Shown in pieces: positions 33,498 to 43,400 of a stretch of DNA of 64,000 nucleotides. Origin of the DNA: Bradyrhizobium cosmicum. GTDB taxonomy: Bacteria > Pseudomonadota > Alphaproteobacteria > Rhizobiales > Xanthobacteraceae. Within the stretch, counting starts at the first letter, position 1. Every line of letters begins with the position of its first letter. The position numbers and the translations under genes are program-made. The notes below the pieces were generated by a model. It was not told where the DNA came from, made no database searches, and worked only from the letters and a program-made list of their open reading frames with translations. The stretch lies in the NCBI RefSeq assembly GCF_007290395.2, contig NZ_CP041656.2, positions 4,154,001 to 4,218,000 of the forward strand, read 5' to 3'.

Positions 33498-35420
33498 TCA
33501 GCGTGCAGGCAGCATGATCCCATCGAAATATGCGGCGAGCCCGGCAAAGTCGTCGAGCGGCAGCACGTGTCCCACATACTGATCCGGCCGCACGACGATC
33601 ATGCATCCGGCCTTGCGATCGATCCCGCGCATGGCGAAAACGTCATGGCCGCTCTTGAGGTCGGGACAGAACATCTTCTCGTAGTCGAGCAAACCATAGC
33701 GGCCCTTGCGGGGGAGCAGCAGTGCGGGCATTGCCTCGACGGCGAGCTCGCGATGTTCCTGCTGGAAGACAGCGCGCAGGTCGATCACGCTGTCGATGTC
33801 TGCGTCCGCAGGCGTGTAGCGCCTCACGGGCGATTCCCGGGCTTCGCTCAGGAAACTGCACAAGGCGCGAATGGCCGAGCCGGCAGCCGCAGGATCTTCC
33901 GCGGGCGAAAACGCGTAAACCCGGAAGCGACCGTCCGCCTGCCCCGCATGGCCGAGATGGACCGGCTTGGCGTCGCCCAGCCGAATGACCGGCGCGGAAT
34001 GGAAGCGCTTTCCGATCACGAATCCTTCGGCAAGATGCTGATGGGTCGCAGCGCCGGTGAGGACCGACGGCCGGTAATGCGTCGCCGTGCCCGCGGTGTA
34101 GCGGCCGTGCCTGACAAAATAGTCCTGCGTCTTGGCAGCATCAGCGCCGCCCGCTTTCGCTGCGGACGCCAAAATCCCCGCCCATTCGCGGTCGAAATCG
34201 ATCAGCTCTTTCGCAACCGCCTGACGCTCTGCCGAATAGGAATGCAAGATGCTCGGCGCGCACTGCTTGCGCAGCACGGCGGCGAGCTTCCAGCCGAGGT
34301 TGAAAGCATCCTGCATCGAGACGTTCATGCCCTGCCCCGCCTTCGGGCTGTGGGTGTGGCAGGCATCGCCGGCGATGAAGATGCGCGGCAGACGCGTGGC
34401 GATCTCGGCCTCCGGCACGTCGTCGAACTTGTCGGTCAGGCGCTGGCCGATCTCGTAGACCGACCACCACGCAATCTCCTTCACGTCAAGCGTATGGGGC
34501 TTCAGGATCCGCCGCGCCTTCGCAATCACGTCGTCTGCCGTGATGTTGCGGTTGGCAACGCGCTCGCCGACGTCGAGTTTTGCAAGCTCGACATACAGGC
34601 GGACCATGTAGCCGCCTTCGCGGGGAATGATGAGCAGGCTGCCGTCCTTCGCCGACTGGATCAACGATTTGAACCGGATGTCCGGAAAATCGGTCACCGC
34701 CAGCACGTCCATCACACCCCAGGCATGGTTGGCGGAATCGCCGTGCAGCTCGCGGCCGATTGATTTTCGCACGATGCTGCGCGCACCGTCGCAGCCGACC
34801 ACATAGCGCGCCTTGATGGTTTCGAGCCTGCCCTCCCTTCCGGCATCGACGCGCTCGAGACGGACGGTCACGGCGTGATCGGCGGGATCTGCAGCCGGAT
34901 CAGCCTGCACGTCCAGCAGGCGGCGGCTATAATAAGGCTCGAGCTTTGCTGGCGCTTTGCGCATGACGTCGAGAAAGCCGTCATGGATTCGCGCCTGGTT
35001 GAGAATCACGTGCGGGAATTCGGACAGCCCGTCCTCGACGTCCTGCACCCGTCCGCTGCGGACGATCGTCTCCGGCGCCCGCTCGTCGGGCTTCCAGAAC
35101 GTCGTCTCGTTGACCCAATAGGCCTCCTTCAGCACGCGCTCGCTGAAGCCGTAGGCGTGGAACATCTCCATGGTGCGGCAGGCAACGCCATCGGCCTGCC
35201 CGACCAGCAGGCGGTCCGGCTTCTGCTCGACGATGCAGGTCTTGATGTCGGGGAACTGCGCAAGCTGGGCGGCAAGCGTCAGGCCCGCGGGGCCACAGCC
35301 GACGATGAGGACATCGACCTCTTCGGGCACCGCGCCCGCTGCGCCGGACGCCCGAATGCGGTCAGCGGGATCGGCGATCTCGGGATCGCCCGGCCGAAAT
35401 CCATTGAGATGGAATTGCAT
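33498..35420 (-). CDS. FAD-dependent aromatic monooxygenase (phenol / 3-hydroxybenzoate hydroxylase-like)
   Basis: The protein has 640 residues, the length of 3-hydroxybenzoate 4-monooxygenase and phenol 2-monooxygenase. FAD motifs are complete: VLIVGCGPAGLTLAAQL, GCDGARSIVRKSIG and RIFIAGDACHTHSPKAGQGM. A C-terminal thioredoxin-like domain (residues about 460-640) follows, as in that subfamily. It should hydroxylate a phenolic or aromatic acid with NADPH and oxygen. The ring substrate is inferred only. ATG at 35420 follows GAGAGG. It is divergent from a MarR gene, which suggests aromatic-responsive control. Confidence 0.9.
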   Translation of the reverse strand: MQFHLNGFRPGDPEIADPADRIRASGAAGAVPEEVDVLIVGCGPAGLTLAAQLAQFPDIKTCIVEQKPDRLLVGQADGVACRTMEMFHAYGFSERVLKEAYWVNETTFWKPDERAPETIVRSGRVQDVEDGLSEFPHVILNQARIHDGFLDVMRKAPAKLEPYYSRRLLDVQADPAADPADHAVTVRLERVDAGREGRLETIKARYVVGCDGARSIVRKSIGRELHGDSANHAWGVMDVLAVTDFPDIRFKSLIQSAKDGSLLIIPREGGYMVRLYVELAKLDVGERVANRNITADDVIAKARRILKPHTLDVKEIAWWSVYEIGQRLTDKFDDVPEAEIATRLPRIFIAGDACHTHSPKAGQGMNVSMQDAFNLGWKLAAVLRKQCAPSILHSYSAERQAVAKELIDFDREWAGILASAAKAGGADAAKTQDYFVRHGRYTAGTATHYRPSVLTGAATHQHLAEGFVIGKRFHSAPVIRLGDAKPVHLGHAGQADGRFRVYAFSPAEDPAAAGSAIRALCSFLSEARESPVRRYTPADADIDSVIDLRAVFQQEHRELAVEAMPALLLPRKGRYGLLDYEKMFCPDLKSGHDVFAMRGIDRKAGCMIVVRPDQYVGHVLPLDDFAGLAAYFDGIMLPAR

Positions 35421-35460
35421 GCGCACCTCTCCCGTCGACGTCTTCTTCGATATTGCTCAG

Positions 35461-35479
35461 TATGCTGATTATCAGTATA
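35461..35479. promoter_or_regulatory. Candidate MarR operator between monooxygenase and marR genes
   Basis: TATGCTGATTATCAGTATA is a 19-bp inverted repeat with 9-bp arms, one mismatch and a one-base centre. It lies in the divergent promoter, AT-rich, in the typical size range for MarR dimers. Confidence 0.65.
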
Positions 35480-35521
35480 CCTGTCAATAATGGCACGCCT
35501 CTCTGCCCCGAGGAGAATTCG

Positions 35522-35986
35522 GTGAAAGACAACAACGACATGCCCGGGCATCTCGCGCGCCGATTCCAGCAGATCGCGGTCGCGGTGTTTCTGGCCGAGG
35601 TCGGCGAAGCCGGCTTCGACCTGACGCCGGTGCAATACGCGGCACTCGCGACTATCAAGGCCAATCCGGCGCTCGACCAGGTCACGCTCGCGGGACTGAT
35701 CGCCTACGACCGCACCACCATCACCGGCGTGATCGATCGCCTCGTGCAGAAGGGCCTCATTGACCGCCGCGCCTCGAGCCGCGACCGCCGCGCGCGCGAG
35801 CTCGAGATTACCGATGAAGGCAAGCGCACGCTGCGCAAGATCACGCCGGCGGTGGAATCCGCCCAGCGCATCATGTTGCGTGGCCTCAGTGCGAAAGAAG
35901 GCGATGAACTGATGCGGTTGTTGCGCAAGGCCATTGCCGCCGGCAACGAGCTCAGCCGCGCGCCCCTGCGCGAGGCGCAGGCATAG
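35522..35986 (+). CDS. MarR-family transcriptional regulator
   Basis: The protein has 154 residues. The winged helix is obvious: LDQVTLAGLIAYDRTTITGV, IDRLVQKGLIDRRASSRDRR with the wing, and an ARELEITDEGKRTL helix. It resembles MarR repressors that sense phenolic acids. The start is GTG at 35522, after GAGGAGAATTC. Divergent from the flavin hydroxylase, it most likely represses it until the aromatic substrate is present. Confidence 0.9.
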   Translation: MKDNNDMPGHLARRFQQIAVAVFLAEVGEAGFDLTPVQYAALATIKANPALDQVTLAGLIAYDRTTITGVIDRLVQKGLIDRRASSRDRRARELEITDEGKRTLRKITPAVESAQRIMLRGLSAKEGDELMRLLRKAIAAGNELSRAPLREAQA

Positions 35987-36106
35987 GCGGTACTCCTGTC
36001 CGCAAATGTCGCAGTGCCATGAAACCCGGAGCTAACTTTCGGCTGCTACGGTCTGCCCCATTCGGCGCTTAACGCGCGATTAACTTTGCCGTTCGGGAGC
36101 TTTCCG

Positions 36107-36550
36107 ATGTTCAGGTGTTTCATTGCGGCAGCAGCCATTGCGCTTTCGGCCGGCCAGGCGCTCGCAAACAGCGGCCATGGCGGCGGCGGTGGTTCCCCTC
36201 CGCCTACCCCGAAGGCCGAATCGCCGCCCGTACCGGCAAAGGTGATCCTGACCAAGCAGGGCCCCAAGCTCGTCGATCTCAAGGGCATGACGCTGTACCA
36301 TTACGAGCGCGACACCACCGGCAAAACGTCCACCTGCAACGACAAGTGCACTGAAAGCTGGGTACCGCTTCCCGCGCCGGCTGACGCCAAGGCTGTCGGC
36401 GACTTCACCGTGATCAACCGCGACGACGGCAGCAAGATGTGGGCATACCGCTATCGCCCGCTCTACACCTCGCCCGCCGACAAGGCACCGGGCGACGTCA
36501 ACGGTATCGCCACGACGCTGCAATGGCGCATCGCGCGGCCCCTGGAGTAG
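36107..36550 (+). CDS. Secreted protein with Lipoprotein_15 (COG4315) repeats
   Basis: The protein has 147 residues. A signal peptide (FIAAAAIALSAGQALA) is followed by a Gly/Pro-rich linker and two copies of the family repeat: VDLKGMTLYHYERDTTGKTS with CNDKCTESW, and MWAYRYRPLYTSPADK. These proteins have the WxPL and YxxxxD/G signatures of a periplasmic protein of unknown role. GGGAG precedes ATG at 36107. Confidence 0.82.
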   Translation: MFRCFIAAAAIALSAGQALANSGHGGGGGSPPPTPKAESPPVPAKVILTKQGPKLVDLKGMTLYHYERDTTGKTSTCNDKCTESWVPLPAPADAKAVGDFTVINRDDGSKMWAYRYRPLYTSPADKAPGDVNGIATTLQWRIARPLE

Positions 36551-36562
36551 CGCGCGAAGCGG

Positions 36563-37216
36563 TTAGCCGCGCCAGCTGGTGCCGGTTTCGACCCGAGCGT
36601 TCTGCCCGGGGGGCAACACCACCACCATGGAGTTGAGCTTCACCCGGTCGTAGAGATCGATCACGTCCTCGTTGCGCATGCGGATGCAGCCGGACGAGAT
36701 CGCCTGCCCGATATATTCGGGCTGGTTGGTGCCGTGGATCCGGTAGAGCGTGTCCTTGTTGCCGGAATAGAGATAGATGCCCCGCGCGCCCAGCGGATTG
36801 GCCGGGCCACCGGCAACGCGCGCTGGATACGGCCCGAGCCGCGCCTGGATGTCCGCGGTCGGAACCCAGTCCGGCCATTCCGCCAGGCGGCCGACGCGCG
36901 CGACGCCCGAGAAGGCCATCGCCTCCTCGCCGACCGCAACGCCGTAGCGGATCGCCTTGCCGTCCGGCAGCACGAAATACAGATAGCGCGCGTCGGTATC
37001 GACCAGGATCGTGCCTGGCTGCTCCTTGCGCGGATAATCGACGACGTGCCGGAGAAACTGCTCGGGCACATCGGCCTTCGCGTAAGGCGCGTGCGCCAGC
37101 AACTGACGATCGCGGGCCGTCATGCTCGCATCCGTCGATGGCGAAAGAGTCGTCTGCATGCAGCCGCCGAGCGGCAACAAGGCAACGATGAATAAGGCGA
37201 ATAAAGATCTTGGCAC
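36563..37216 (-). CDS. L,D-transpeptidase lipoprotein (YkuD domain)
   Basis: The protein has about 217 residues. A lipobox (LLPLGGC) near residue 18 follows the signal, so the protein is anchored as a lipoprotein. The YkuD catalytic motif is HGTNQPEYIGQAISSGCIRM, with the active cysteine in SGC and the histidine upstream. It should cross-link peptidoglycan by 3-3 links or attach proteins. GTG at 37216 is a probable start; the frame continues upstream. It is convergent with the gene at 36107. Confidence 0.9.
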   Translation of the reverse strand: MPRSLFALFIVALLPLGGCMQTTLSPSTDASMTARDRQLLAHAPYAKADVPEQFLRHVVDYPRKEQPGTILVDTDARYLYFVLPDGKAIRYGVAVGEEAMAFSGVARVGRLAEWPDWVPTADIQARLGPYPARVAGGPANPLGARGIYLYSGNKDTLYRIHGTNQPEYIGQAISSGCIRMRNEDVIDLYDRVKLNSMVVVLPPGQNARVETGTSWRG

Positions 37217-37480
37217 CGCCGGCCCCCGATAGCGAATGGCAGCGCCCCCAGCGTCGCCAGATAGTGCCAAAATCGTGCTGAAAACAAGGCTATCCGGAAC
37301 ACGTCCGCGTGTGCGGGAAGAGTTCCATCACCACAAACGGCGGACAAGCGTCGCACAGTCTCCATCCCCTCGCCTTGCTTTGGTCAAACCCGACTGGACT
37401 CGTGCTCCCTGGGCTTGGGATGGGGCACGTCAACAGATCGGCTCGCGCCAATGCGGACGACCAAAGTGCAAGGAGCTGCG

Positions 37481-38461
37481 ATGCTCGCGACGCTGAACAG
37501 CAGTCAAATCGTCGATGCGATCGTGAAGGATGCGGTCAGGGACAACGACCCGCACGACGCCGTGCAGATTTCGCCCGACATCGTGCGGGCCTCGCGTCCC
37601 GTCAGCGTTGCTCCGTCGCTGGCGCCGGAGATCGTGAGCCGTCCGGAGCCGACATTCACACCGGAACCAAAAATCAATCCGGAGCCGAAGTTCAGTCCCG
37701 CGGCCGAGCCGCAGGCGGCCGTTCCCTCCGTCGACACCGCCGTGCGCGTCGCGGCGAGCGATGGTCTCGGCCCGCGCAAACGATCCGCCGCGAGCAAATG
37801 GCTGCGCGGCGCGTTCCTCACGTTTCTGTTTGCGGGCGGCAGCGCGGCCGCCACCATCGCCTGGGAGAAACACGGCGACACCGTCAAGCCGATGCTTGCG
37901 CAATGGACGCCGACCCTGGCAGCGCTGCTGCCTGCGACATCGCAGACCGCGCCGGTCGCCGCAGCGCAAGCCGCCGCGACCGATCAAACCGGCGATCAAT
38001 CTACGGCGGCCGCACCCGCAGCTCAAATTGCAGCAGCCGCGCCCGCGGCGACGCAGCCCGATCCAACGCAGTCTGTGCAATCGATGACGCGCGATATCGG
38101 CTTGATGGCGCAGCAGATCGAAGCGCTCAAGGCCAGCATCGCCGAGTTGAAGGCCGGACAGGAGCAGATGGCACGCGAGATGGCGAAGCCACCTGCACCG
38201 AAGCCCGTGACCGAGGCGAGGCCGCCGATCGATCCGCGTGCGCGCGTGTCTGCGCTCCCGCCGCGAGCTCCGGCCCCGACACCGCCCCCGGTTCGCAAGC
38301 CGAAGCCGGTCGTGTCGCACACTTACGCGCCCGCACCGCTCGCGCCTCCCCCGCCGTCGCAGGCAGCTGCGGCCGCGCCGCCGGCCGCCCCCGTCGCCAC
38401 GACGCAAGCCGTCGCAGATGACGACGGCCCTGTGGTGCGGCCGCCGATGCCGCTGCGCTAG
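37481..38461 (+). CDS. Proline/alanine-rich hypothetical membrane protein
   Basis: The protein has 326 residues. A helix around WLRGAFLTFLFAGGSAAATI (about residues 105-125) anchors it in the membrane. Both sides are low complexity: N-terminal FTPEPKINPEPKFSPAAEPQ and a long C-terminal part with a possible coiled coil QQIEALKASIAELKAGQEQM, then proline-rich PPPSQAAAAAPPAAPVA. The family is not known to me by function. ATG at 37481 follows AAGGAGC. A terminator at 38567 ends the unit. Confidence 0.75.
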   Translation: MLATLNSSQIVDAIVKDAVRDNDPHDAVQISPDIVRASRPVSVAPSLAPEIVSRPEPTFTPEPKINPEPKFSPAAEPQAAVPSVDTAVRVAASDGLGPRKRSAASKWLRGAFLTFLFAGGSAAATIAWEKHGDTVKPMLAQWTPTLAALLPATSQTAPVAAAQAAATDQTGDQSTAAAPAAQIAAAAPAATQPDPTQSVQSMTRDIGLMAQQIEALKASIAELKAGQEQMAREMAKPPAPKPVTEARPPIDPRARVSALPPRAPAPTPPPVRKPKPVVSHTYAPAPLAPPPPSQAAAAAPPAAPVATTQAVADDDGPVVRPPMPLR

Positions 38462-38846
38462 AGCAACGACAGAACAGCGCTGGCGCCAGTCGCGCACGCT
38501 GTCCGAGTCGATGTGACGCGTTGAATCCGGGTTACTACGGGACGCGATGCTTCGATCGTCTTCGCAAGAGAAAAGGCCGTCGGGATCTATGCCGGCGGCC
38601 TTCTCTTGCAGCTGCCGGTTCCCGGAGCCCGGTTCTGCTGCAATTCCATGCCTAATGATCGCGCCGACATGTTTAATAAAATCTTAATGCACATGCGCAC
38701 TGCACATCATTTCTGCGCCATAAGCACAGAGATTGCGCGGTCCGTTCACCCGATAGACATCGACTCAGTGGTACGATCCAGCATGTTTTGAAGCCTTCCA
38801 TTGAAGGCTGCTTTTTCAGATCTGGTCGTCACACCGGAGAATTCGG
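38462..38846. other. Gene-free region with terminator
   Basis: About 385 bp. It contains the terminator at 38567-38607, then AT-rich sequence (38660-38790) likely holding the promoter of the next gene. No further coding sequence is credible. Confidence 0.55.
38567..38607 (+). terminator. Hairpin terminator after the proline-rich protein gene
   Basis: AGAGAAAAGGCCG (38567-38579) pairs with CGGCCTTCTCTT (from about 38594) around a 14-nt loop containing TCGGGATCTATG. Long stem, downstream T-poor. Confidence 0.6.
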
Positions 38847-39077
38847 ATGCCTTACTATTCCTTCGATCTCGTGGTCGGTGAAGAGTTCAAGAACCAGGGC
38901 GAAATCATCCTCGAAGACATCGAGGTCGCCTCCGATCGCGCCGTTCAATTGGCCAATGAGCTGTCGCAGGTGAAGCCGGAGCTGCAGCAGAAGGGCTGCG
39001 CGGTACGCGTCACCGATCGCGATCACAACGAGGTCTATCGCACGCCGCTCGATCCCGTGCCGGCCTGGCGGCGCTGA
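38847..39077 (+). CDS. Small DUF6894-like protein
   Basis: The protein has 76 residues. It begins MPYYSFDLVVGEEFKNQGEI and ends PLDPVPAWRR, with a helix ASDRAVQLANELSQVKPELQ. The pattern resembles DUF6894 proteins of rhizobia, function unknown. The ATG follows CCGGAGAATTC. It stops one base before the convergent dehydrogenase gene. Confidence 0.68.
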   Translation: MPYYSFDLVVGEEFKNQGEIILEDIEVASDRAVQLANELSQVKPELQQKGCAVRVTDRDHNEVYRTPLDPVPAWRR

Positions 39078-39078
39078 G

Positions 39079-39864
39079 CTACACGCCCAGATCAGGCGCT
39101 TCGAACCAGTTCGTCAGCGACAGGCCGCCGTCGATGACGAAGGCTGCGCCGGTGACGTAAGCCGAGAGCTTGTTCGACAGCACCGTGAGCGCCATCGGCG
39201 CGAGATCGTCGGCGGCGCCGAGGCGCCCGAGCGGAATGTGCCGCGCCAGCGAAGCATCCGCGACGAAACCGCCCGCTGCGATCGCACCCGGCACCAGCGC
39301 GTTGACGCGAATGCCGTGACGACCAAAGCTCTTCGCGAGCTCCTTCACCAGCATCGCCATTGCCGCCTTCGCCGTCGAATAATGCGGCAGGTTGCGCGGC
39401 GTGCCCGCATGCAGCGAGGTGAGAAATAGGAACGAGCCGGGCTGCTTTGCCGCGATCAGCCGTTTAGCGATCTCGCACCCCAGGTGAAAGCCGGCATCGA
39501 GATTGACGGCGTGCATCTCCTGCCAGGTCTTGCGGTCCACCGCGAACGCGTGATCGGCCTCGCGCCGCGGCGGAGACGCGCTGTGCACGAAATGCGAGAC
39601 CTCGCCCAGCGCGGCATGTGCGGCAACCAGCAGCTCATCGCATGCCTCGAGCCTCGCGAGATCGCCAACCCACGGCACCGCCAATTCGGGCTTGCTGCTC
39701 GCGCTGATCGCGGCGCTTACGCGCTCCGCACTCACATCGGCGAACACGGTCCGAACGCCCTCGCCGACCAGGGCCTGCGCGATGGCTCGGCCGATGCCAT
39801 TGCCGGCGCCGGTCACGAGCGCCGTGTCGCGTGCAGGATCGAACGGCGTGCTGAACAGGCTCAT
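39079..39864 (-). CDS. Short-chain dehydrogenase/reductase
   Basis: The protein has 261 residues. It has the classical SDR NAD(P)-binding motif TGAGNGIGRAIAQ, a catalytic serine in LFLTSLHAG, the YSTAKAAM YxxxK motif, and the SDR C-terminal VTGAAFVIDGGLSL. The substrate is unknown. The closest looking subgroup is pteridine reductase/glucose-dehydrogenase-like SDRs. No neighbour indicates the pathway. Confidence 0.9.
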   Translation of the reverse strand: MSLFSTPFDPARDTALVTGAGNGIGRAIAQALVGEGVRTVFADVSAERVSAAISASSKPELAVPWVGDLARLEACDELLVAAHAALGEVSHFVHSASPPRREADHAFAVDRKTWQEMHAVNLDAGFHLGCEIAKRLIAAKQPGSFLFLTSLHAGTPRNLPHYSTAKAAMAMLVKELAKSFGRHGIRVNALVPGAIAAGGFVADASLARHIPLGRLGAADDLAPMALTVLSNKLSAYVTGAAFVIDGGLSLTNWFEAPDLGV

Positions 39865-39999
39865 CTCGCTCTCCGTACCAGGGGATGCCGGCCACGATAG
39901 CGCACCGCAGCGCGAAGCGACAAATGCGCCCCGGCACCATTGCGGAGTAGCCCGCCAGACGCTAGCCTCTTAAAAAAATGAATGAAGGAGGACCTAAGG

Positions 40000-40392
40000 A
40001 TGCGCACCGCTTTCCTGATCGCGGGCCTGTTGCTGACCGCCGCGCCGACCCAAGCAGCCGACGACCATGCACGCTCGACCTATGTGACGCTGGTCTTGCA
40101 GGCCTTCGCCGCCAAGGTCGAATGCCCGGGTACGGATGTCGTCTACCAGGACCTGGTGCAGAAGGCGGAGCAGATGCACCTGCCCGACGGCACCACCGAG
40201 AAGGTGCGCAAGGCGATCGCCTGGATGCACACCGGCGGCAAGATGGGCGAGAAGCAGGATGACGATCTGATGGCCGAGGTCGCGGTGGCCACCCAGGCGA
40301 CCGATCTCAACCAGCGCCGCATCGGCATGCCGAGCTGGTGCGAGGCCCAGAAGACCAACCTCGCCGGCCTGATCCGCGCCAAGGGCGGCTAG
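40000..40392 (+). CDS. Secreted hypothetical protein
   Basis: The protein has 130 residues. A signal peptide (FLIAGLLLTAAPTQA) precedes a helical mature part with VKVEC-like and SWCEAQ cysteines that could form a disulfide. The family is not recognised. ATG at 40000 follows AGGAGGACCTAAGG. Expected in the periplasm. Confidence 0.7.
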   Translation: MRTAFLIAGLLLTAAPTQAADDHARSTYVTLVLQAFAAKVECPGTDVVYQDLVQKAEQMHLPDGTTEKVRKAIAWMHTGGKMGEKQDDDLMAEVAVATQATDLNQRRIGMPSWCEAQKTNLAGLIRAKGG

Positions 40393-40491
40393 TTCCTGTC
40401 GCGGTTAAGCATGCCGCGACGGAACCGCCGCCGCGGCAAATAATCGTCACAATCATTGCCAGCATGCGGGCTCTTCGAACAGGAGACCCCC

Positions 40492-40743
40492 ATGCGGATT
40501 GCCCATCTCGTTTTCGCCGGTGCTCTCGCGGCCGGCGCCGTGCTCACCGCCCCTGTGCTGGCGAAGAATTCCGACGCCCAGAAGAGCGAGGACAAGTCGG
40601 CCGCGTCGGCGTCCTGCAGCGCCTATCAGCAGGCGCCGGATGGATCGTGGGAGCCGCTTCCCTGCAAGGAGACCGGCGAGCGCAGCCAGCCGCAGACCCA
40701 GCACAAGTCCGGCACGCAAGGCGGCGACCAGGGCGAACGATAG
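40492..40743 (+). CDS. Small secreted hypothetical protein
   Basis: The protein has 83 residues. A signal peptide (LVFAGALAAGAVLTAPVLA) is followed by a polar mature part with SCSAYQQAPDGSWEPLPCKE, where the two cysteines probably form a disulfide. The family is not recognised. ATG follows AGGAGACCCC. Single-gene unit. Confidence 0.65.
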   Translation: MRIAHLVFAGALAAGAVLTAPVLAKNSDAQKSEDKSAASASCSAYQQAPDGSWEPLPCKETGERSQPQTQHKSGTQGGDQGER

Positions 40744-40879
40744 GCCGCACTGTGACGCGGGAACCCGGCGGGCTGCTTCCGGGTTGGAGCGGACGGCTTG
40801 CCGCGGTGCTTACGCTCGCTAGAATGCGATCCGCAGGGCCGAGGAGCGGCCCCTGGAAACGTCAACCCCGCGAGCACTT

Positions 40880-42991
40880 GTGGATTCGATCGAGCTTGAG
40901 GGCCTTCAACGCCGTCTGAAGGCGCTGGAGGAGGAAAACGCACGCCTGAAGGCGGCTGGGGCGGCCGTCCTCACCGAGCGACGGAAGGTCGAATCCGCAC
41001 TCGCCGACAGCGAGGAGCGCTACCGGACACTGTTCAACTCGATCGACGAAGGCTTTTGCATCATCGAGTTCTTCGACGGCCCGCACGGTCCGCTCAGCGA
41101 CTATGTCCACGTCGAAGCCAATCCCGCCTACACCCAGCATGCCGGCATCGCGAACGTGGTCGGCCAGAAGGTCCGAGAGATGGTCCCGGATGAGGCCGGC
41201 GGCTGGGTCGAGCTCTACGGCGGCGTACTGCGGACCGGCGTGCCGATCCGCTTCGAGCGCGAGCTGGTCGCGACCGGCCGCCACCTCGAACTGGCCGCCT
41301 TTCGGGTCGAGCCCGCCAGCCGCAAGCAGGTCGCGGTGCTGTTCCAAGACATCACCCCGCGCAAGCGCGCCGAGAGAGAGCTGCAGCAGCTCAACGAGAC
41401 GTTGGAAGCACGCGTCGTCGCCGCGCTGGCCGAGCGCAAGCTGATGGCCGACCTCGTCGAAGGCACCGATGCGTTCGTCCAGGTCGTCGATCCCGACTTC
41501 CGCTGGCTCGCTGTCAACGGCGCCGCGGCCCGGGAATTTCATCGCATCTACGGTATCTTGCCGAAGGTCGGTGACAACATGCTCGAGCTGCTTGAAGATC
41601 AACCCGAGCATCGCGACGCCATCCGAACCGCCTGGTCACGAGCGCTTGCCGGCGAAGCCTTCGTCGAGATCGCCGGGTTCGGCGAGCCCGGGCGTGCCCG
41701 CCGCTTCTACGAGATGCGCTTCAACTGCCTGCGCGACGGCGAAGGCCGGCTTCTCGGCGCCTACCAGTTCTCCTACGACGTCACCGAACGCCTGAAGGAG
41801 CAGGAGCGGCTGCGCGAGGCCGAGGAAGCGCTGCGCCAGTCGCAGAAGATGGAAGCGGTCGGACAGCTGACCGGCGGCATCGCCCACGATTTCAACAACC
41901 TGCTCACCGGGATCATCGGCTCGCTCGAACTCCTGCAGACGCGGATCGGCCAGGGCCGCGTCAAGGAGATCGACCGCTACGTCTCGGCGGCGCAAGGCGC
42001 GGCCAAGCGCGCCGCTGCACTGACGCACCGGCTGCTGGCCTTTTCGCGGCGGCAGACGCTCGATCCCAGGCCGACCGATCTCAACCGCCTCGTCATGGGC
42101 ATGGAGGAGCTGGTTCGCCGCACCGTCGGCCCGGAGATCGCGGTCGAGGTCGTCACGGCCGGCGGATTGTGGCCGACGCTGATCGATGCCTCGCAGCTCG
42201 AGAACGCCCTGCTCAACCTCTGCATCAACGCCCGCGACGCGATGCCCGGGGGCGGCCGGCTTACCATCGAGACCGCCAACCGTTGGCTCGACGAACACGG
42301 CGCAGGCGAGCGTGATCTCGATCCCGGCCAATACGTCTCCCTTTGTGTCACAGATACCGGCACCGGCATGGCCCCCGAGGTGGTCGAGCGTGCCTTCGAG
42401 CCGTTCTTCACCACAAAGCCGATCGGCCAGGGCACTGGCCTCGGGCTGTCCATGGTCTATGGCTTCGTGCGCCAGTCGGGCGGACAGGTCCGGATCTATT
42501 CCGAGGTTGGCCAGGGCACGACCATGTGCCTGTATCTGCCACGCCATTACGGCAAGGAGACTGACAGACCTGCGGCACTCGCCACCAAAACCGCTATGCA
42601 CCCGCAGGCGGACCACACGATCCTAGTTGTAGACGACGAGCCCTCGATTCGGATGCTGCTGACGGACGCGCTGGAGGAGATCGGCTTCAATGTCATCGAG
42701 GCGCATGACGGGCCGACCGGCCTGAACATCCTGCAGTCGGACCAGGTCATCGATCTGCTGGTGACCGATGTCGGCCTGCCCGGCGGCATGAACGGTCGCC
42801 AGCTCGCGGACGCCGCGCGGACCACGCGGCCGGCATTGAAGGTGCTGTTCATTACCGGCTATGCCGAGAACGCCATCATCGGCAACGGCCAGCTCGCCCC
42901 TGATATGCAGGTGCTGACAAAGCCGTTCGTCGTCGAGGCGCTGGCGAGCCGCATCCTCGACATGATCAAGGATGGAACCGGGCGCAACTGA
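40880..42991 (+). CDS. Cytoplasmic hybrid sensor histidine kinase (PAS-PAS-HisKA-HATPase-REC)
   Basis: The protein has 703 residues and no membrane segment. A coiled coil ([20 protein letters not shown]) is followed by two PAS regions (about 40-160 and 190-310), HisKA with [14 protein letters not shown] (about 335), ATPase motifs [18 protein letters not shown] and [14 protein letters not shown], and a C-terminal receiver (580-700) with its aspartate in [12 protein letters not shown] and lysine in LTKPF. Start is GTG at 40880. The C-terminal halves resemble the kinase at 7780. There is no partner regulator nearby. Confidence 0.9.
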   Translation: MDSIELEGLQRRLKALEEENARLKAAGAAVLTERRKVESALADSEERYRTLFNSIDEGFCIIEFFDGPHGPLSDYVHVEANPAYTQHAGIANVVGQKVREMVPDEAGGWVELYGGVLRTGVPIRFERELVATGRHLELAAFRVEPASRKQVAVLFQDITPRKRAERELQQLNETLEARVVAALAERKLMADLVEGTDAFVQVVDPDFRWLAVNGAAAREFHRIYGILPKVGDNMLELLEDQPEHRDAIRTAWSRALAGEAFVEIAGFGEPGRARRFYEMRFNCLRDGEGRLLGAYQFSYDVTERLKEQERLREAEEALRQSQKMEAVGQLTGGIAHDFNNLLTGIIGSLELLQTRIGQGRVKEIDRYVSAAQGAAKRAAALTHRLLAFSRRQTLDPRPTDLNRLVMGMEELVRRTVGPEIAVEVVTAGGLWPTLIDASQLENALLNLCINARDAMPGGGRLTIETANRWLDEHGAGERDLDPGQYVSLCVTDTGTGMAPEVVERAFEPFFTTKPIGQGTGLGLSMVYGFVRQSGGQVRIYSEVGQGTTMCLYLPRHYGKETDRPAALATKTAMHPQADHTILVVDDEPSIRMLLTDALEEIGFNVIEAHDGPTGLNILQSDQVIDLLVTDVGLPGGMNGRQLADAARTTRPALKVLFITGYAENAIIGNGQLAPDMQVLTKPFVVEALASRILDMIKDGTGRN

Positions 42992-42997
42992 TACCGA

Positions 42998-43183
42998 TCA
43001 GCTCTGGTGCGGTCCGCGCATGACCTTCATGGCATCGACGATATGACGCCATTCCCTGGCCTCGTCGGCCTCGCCGCGGCCCTCGCAGGCCTGCGCCTGT
43101 TCTGCGGCTTTCGCGATTGCACCAAGACCATGCTGTTCCAGCATCTGCCGCGCGACGGTGTGGACCTGGACTTCGGACATCAT
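42998..43183 (-). CDS. Small hypothetical protein (about 61 residues)
   Basis: A short helical protein starting MMSEVQVHTVARQMLEQHGL and containing EAREWRHIVDAMKVMRG. The family is not recognised. The start ATG follows GGGAGAGCGCC on the minus strand. It stops 6 bp from the end of the convergent kinase gene. Confidence 0.6.
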   Translation of the reverse strand: MMSEVQVHTVARQMLEQHGLGAIAKAAEQAQACEGRGEADEAREWRHIVDAMKVMRGPHQS

Positions 43184-43325
43184 GGGCGCTCTCCCGCTTG
43201 AGGAAACCGCGGCGCCCGGCTCGGCGGTCCGCGGACCCCTGACAACGGTTTCTCCGCAACGCCCGTTCCGCCCTCAGCCGATCACATCGATCGAGTTCGA
43301 GCCCGGTGCCGCCGCCCCCACAAAA

Positions 43326-43364
43326 ACAAAGGCGGCCCGCTGTGCCCAGCGGACCGCCTTTTCA
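43326..43364 (-). terminator. Terminator of the minCDE operon
   Basis: AAAGGCGG (43328-43335) pairs with CCGCCTTT (43355-43362), with further CCGCTG/CAGCGG pairing inside. On the minus strand it is followed by TTTGTTTTTG. It lies about 40 bp after the minE stop. Confidence 0.8.
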
Positions 43365-43400
43365 CCCACCCCAAACCGGATGTTATGCAGCCGTGTTCCC

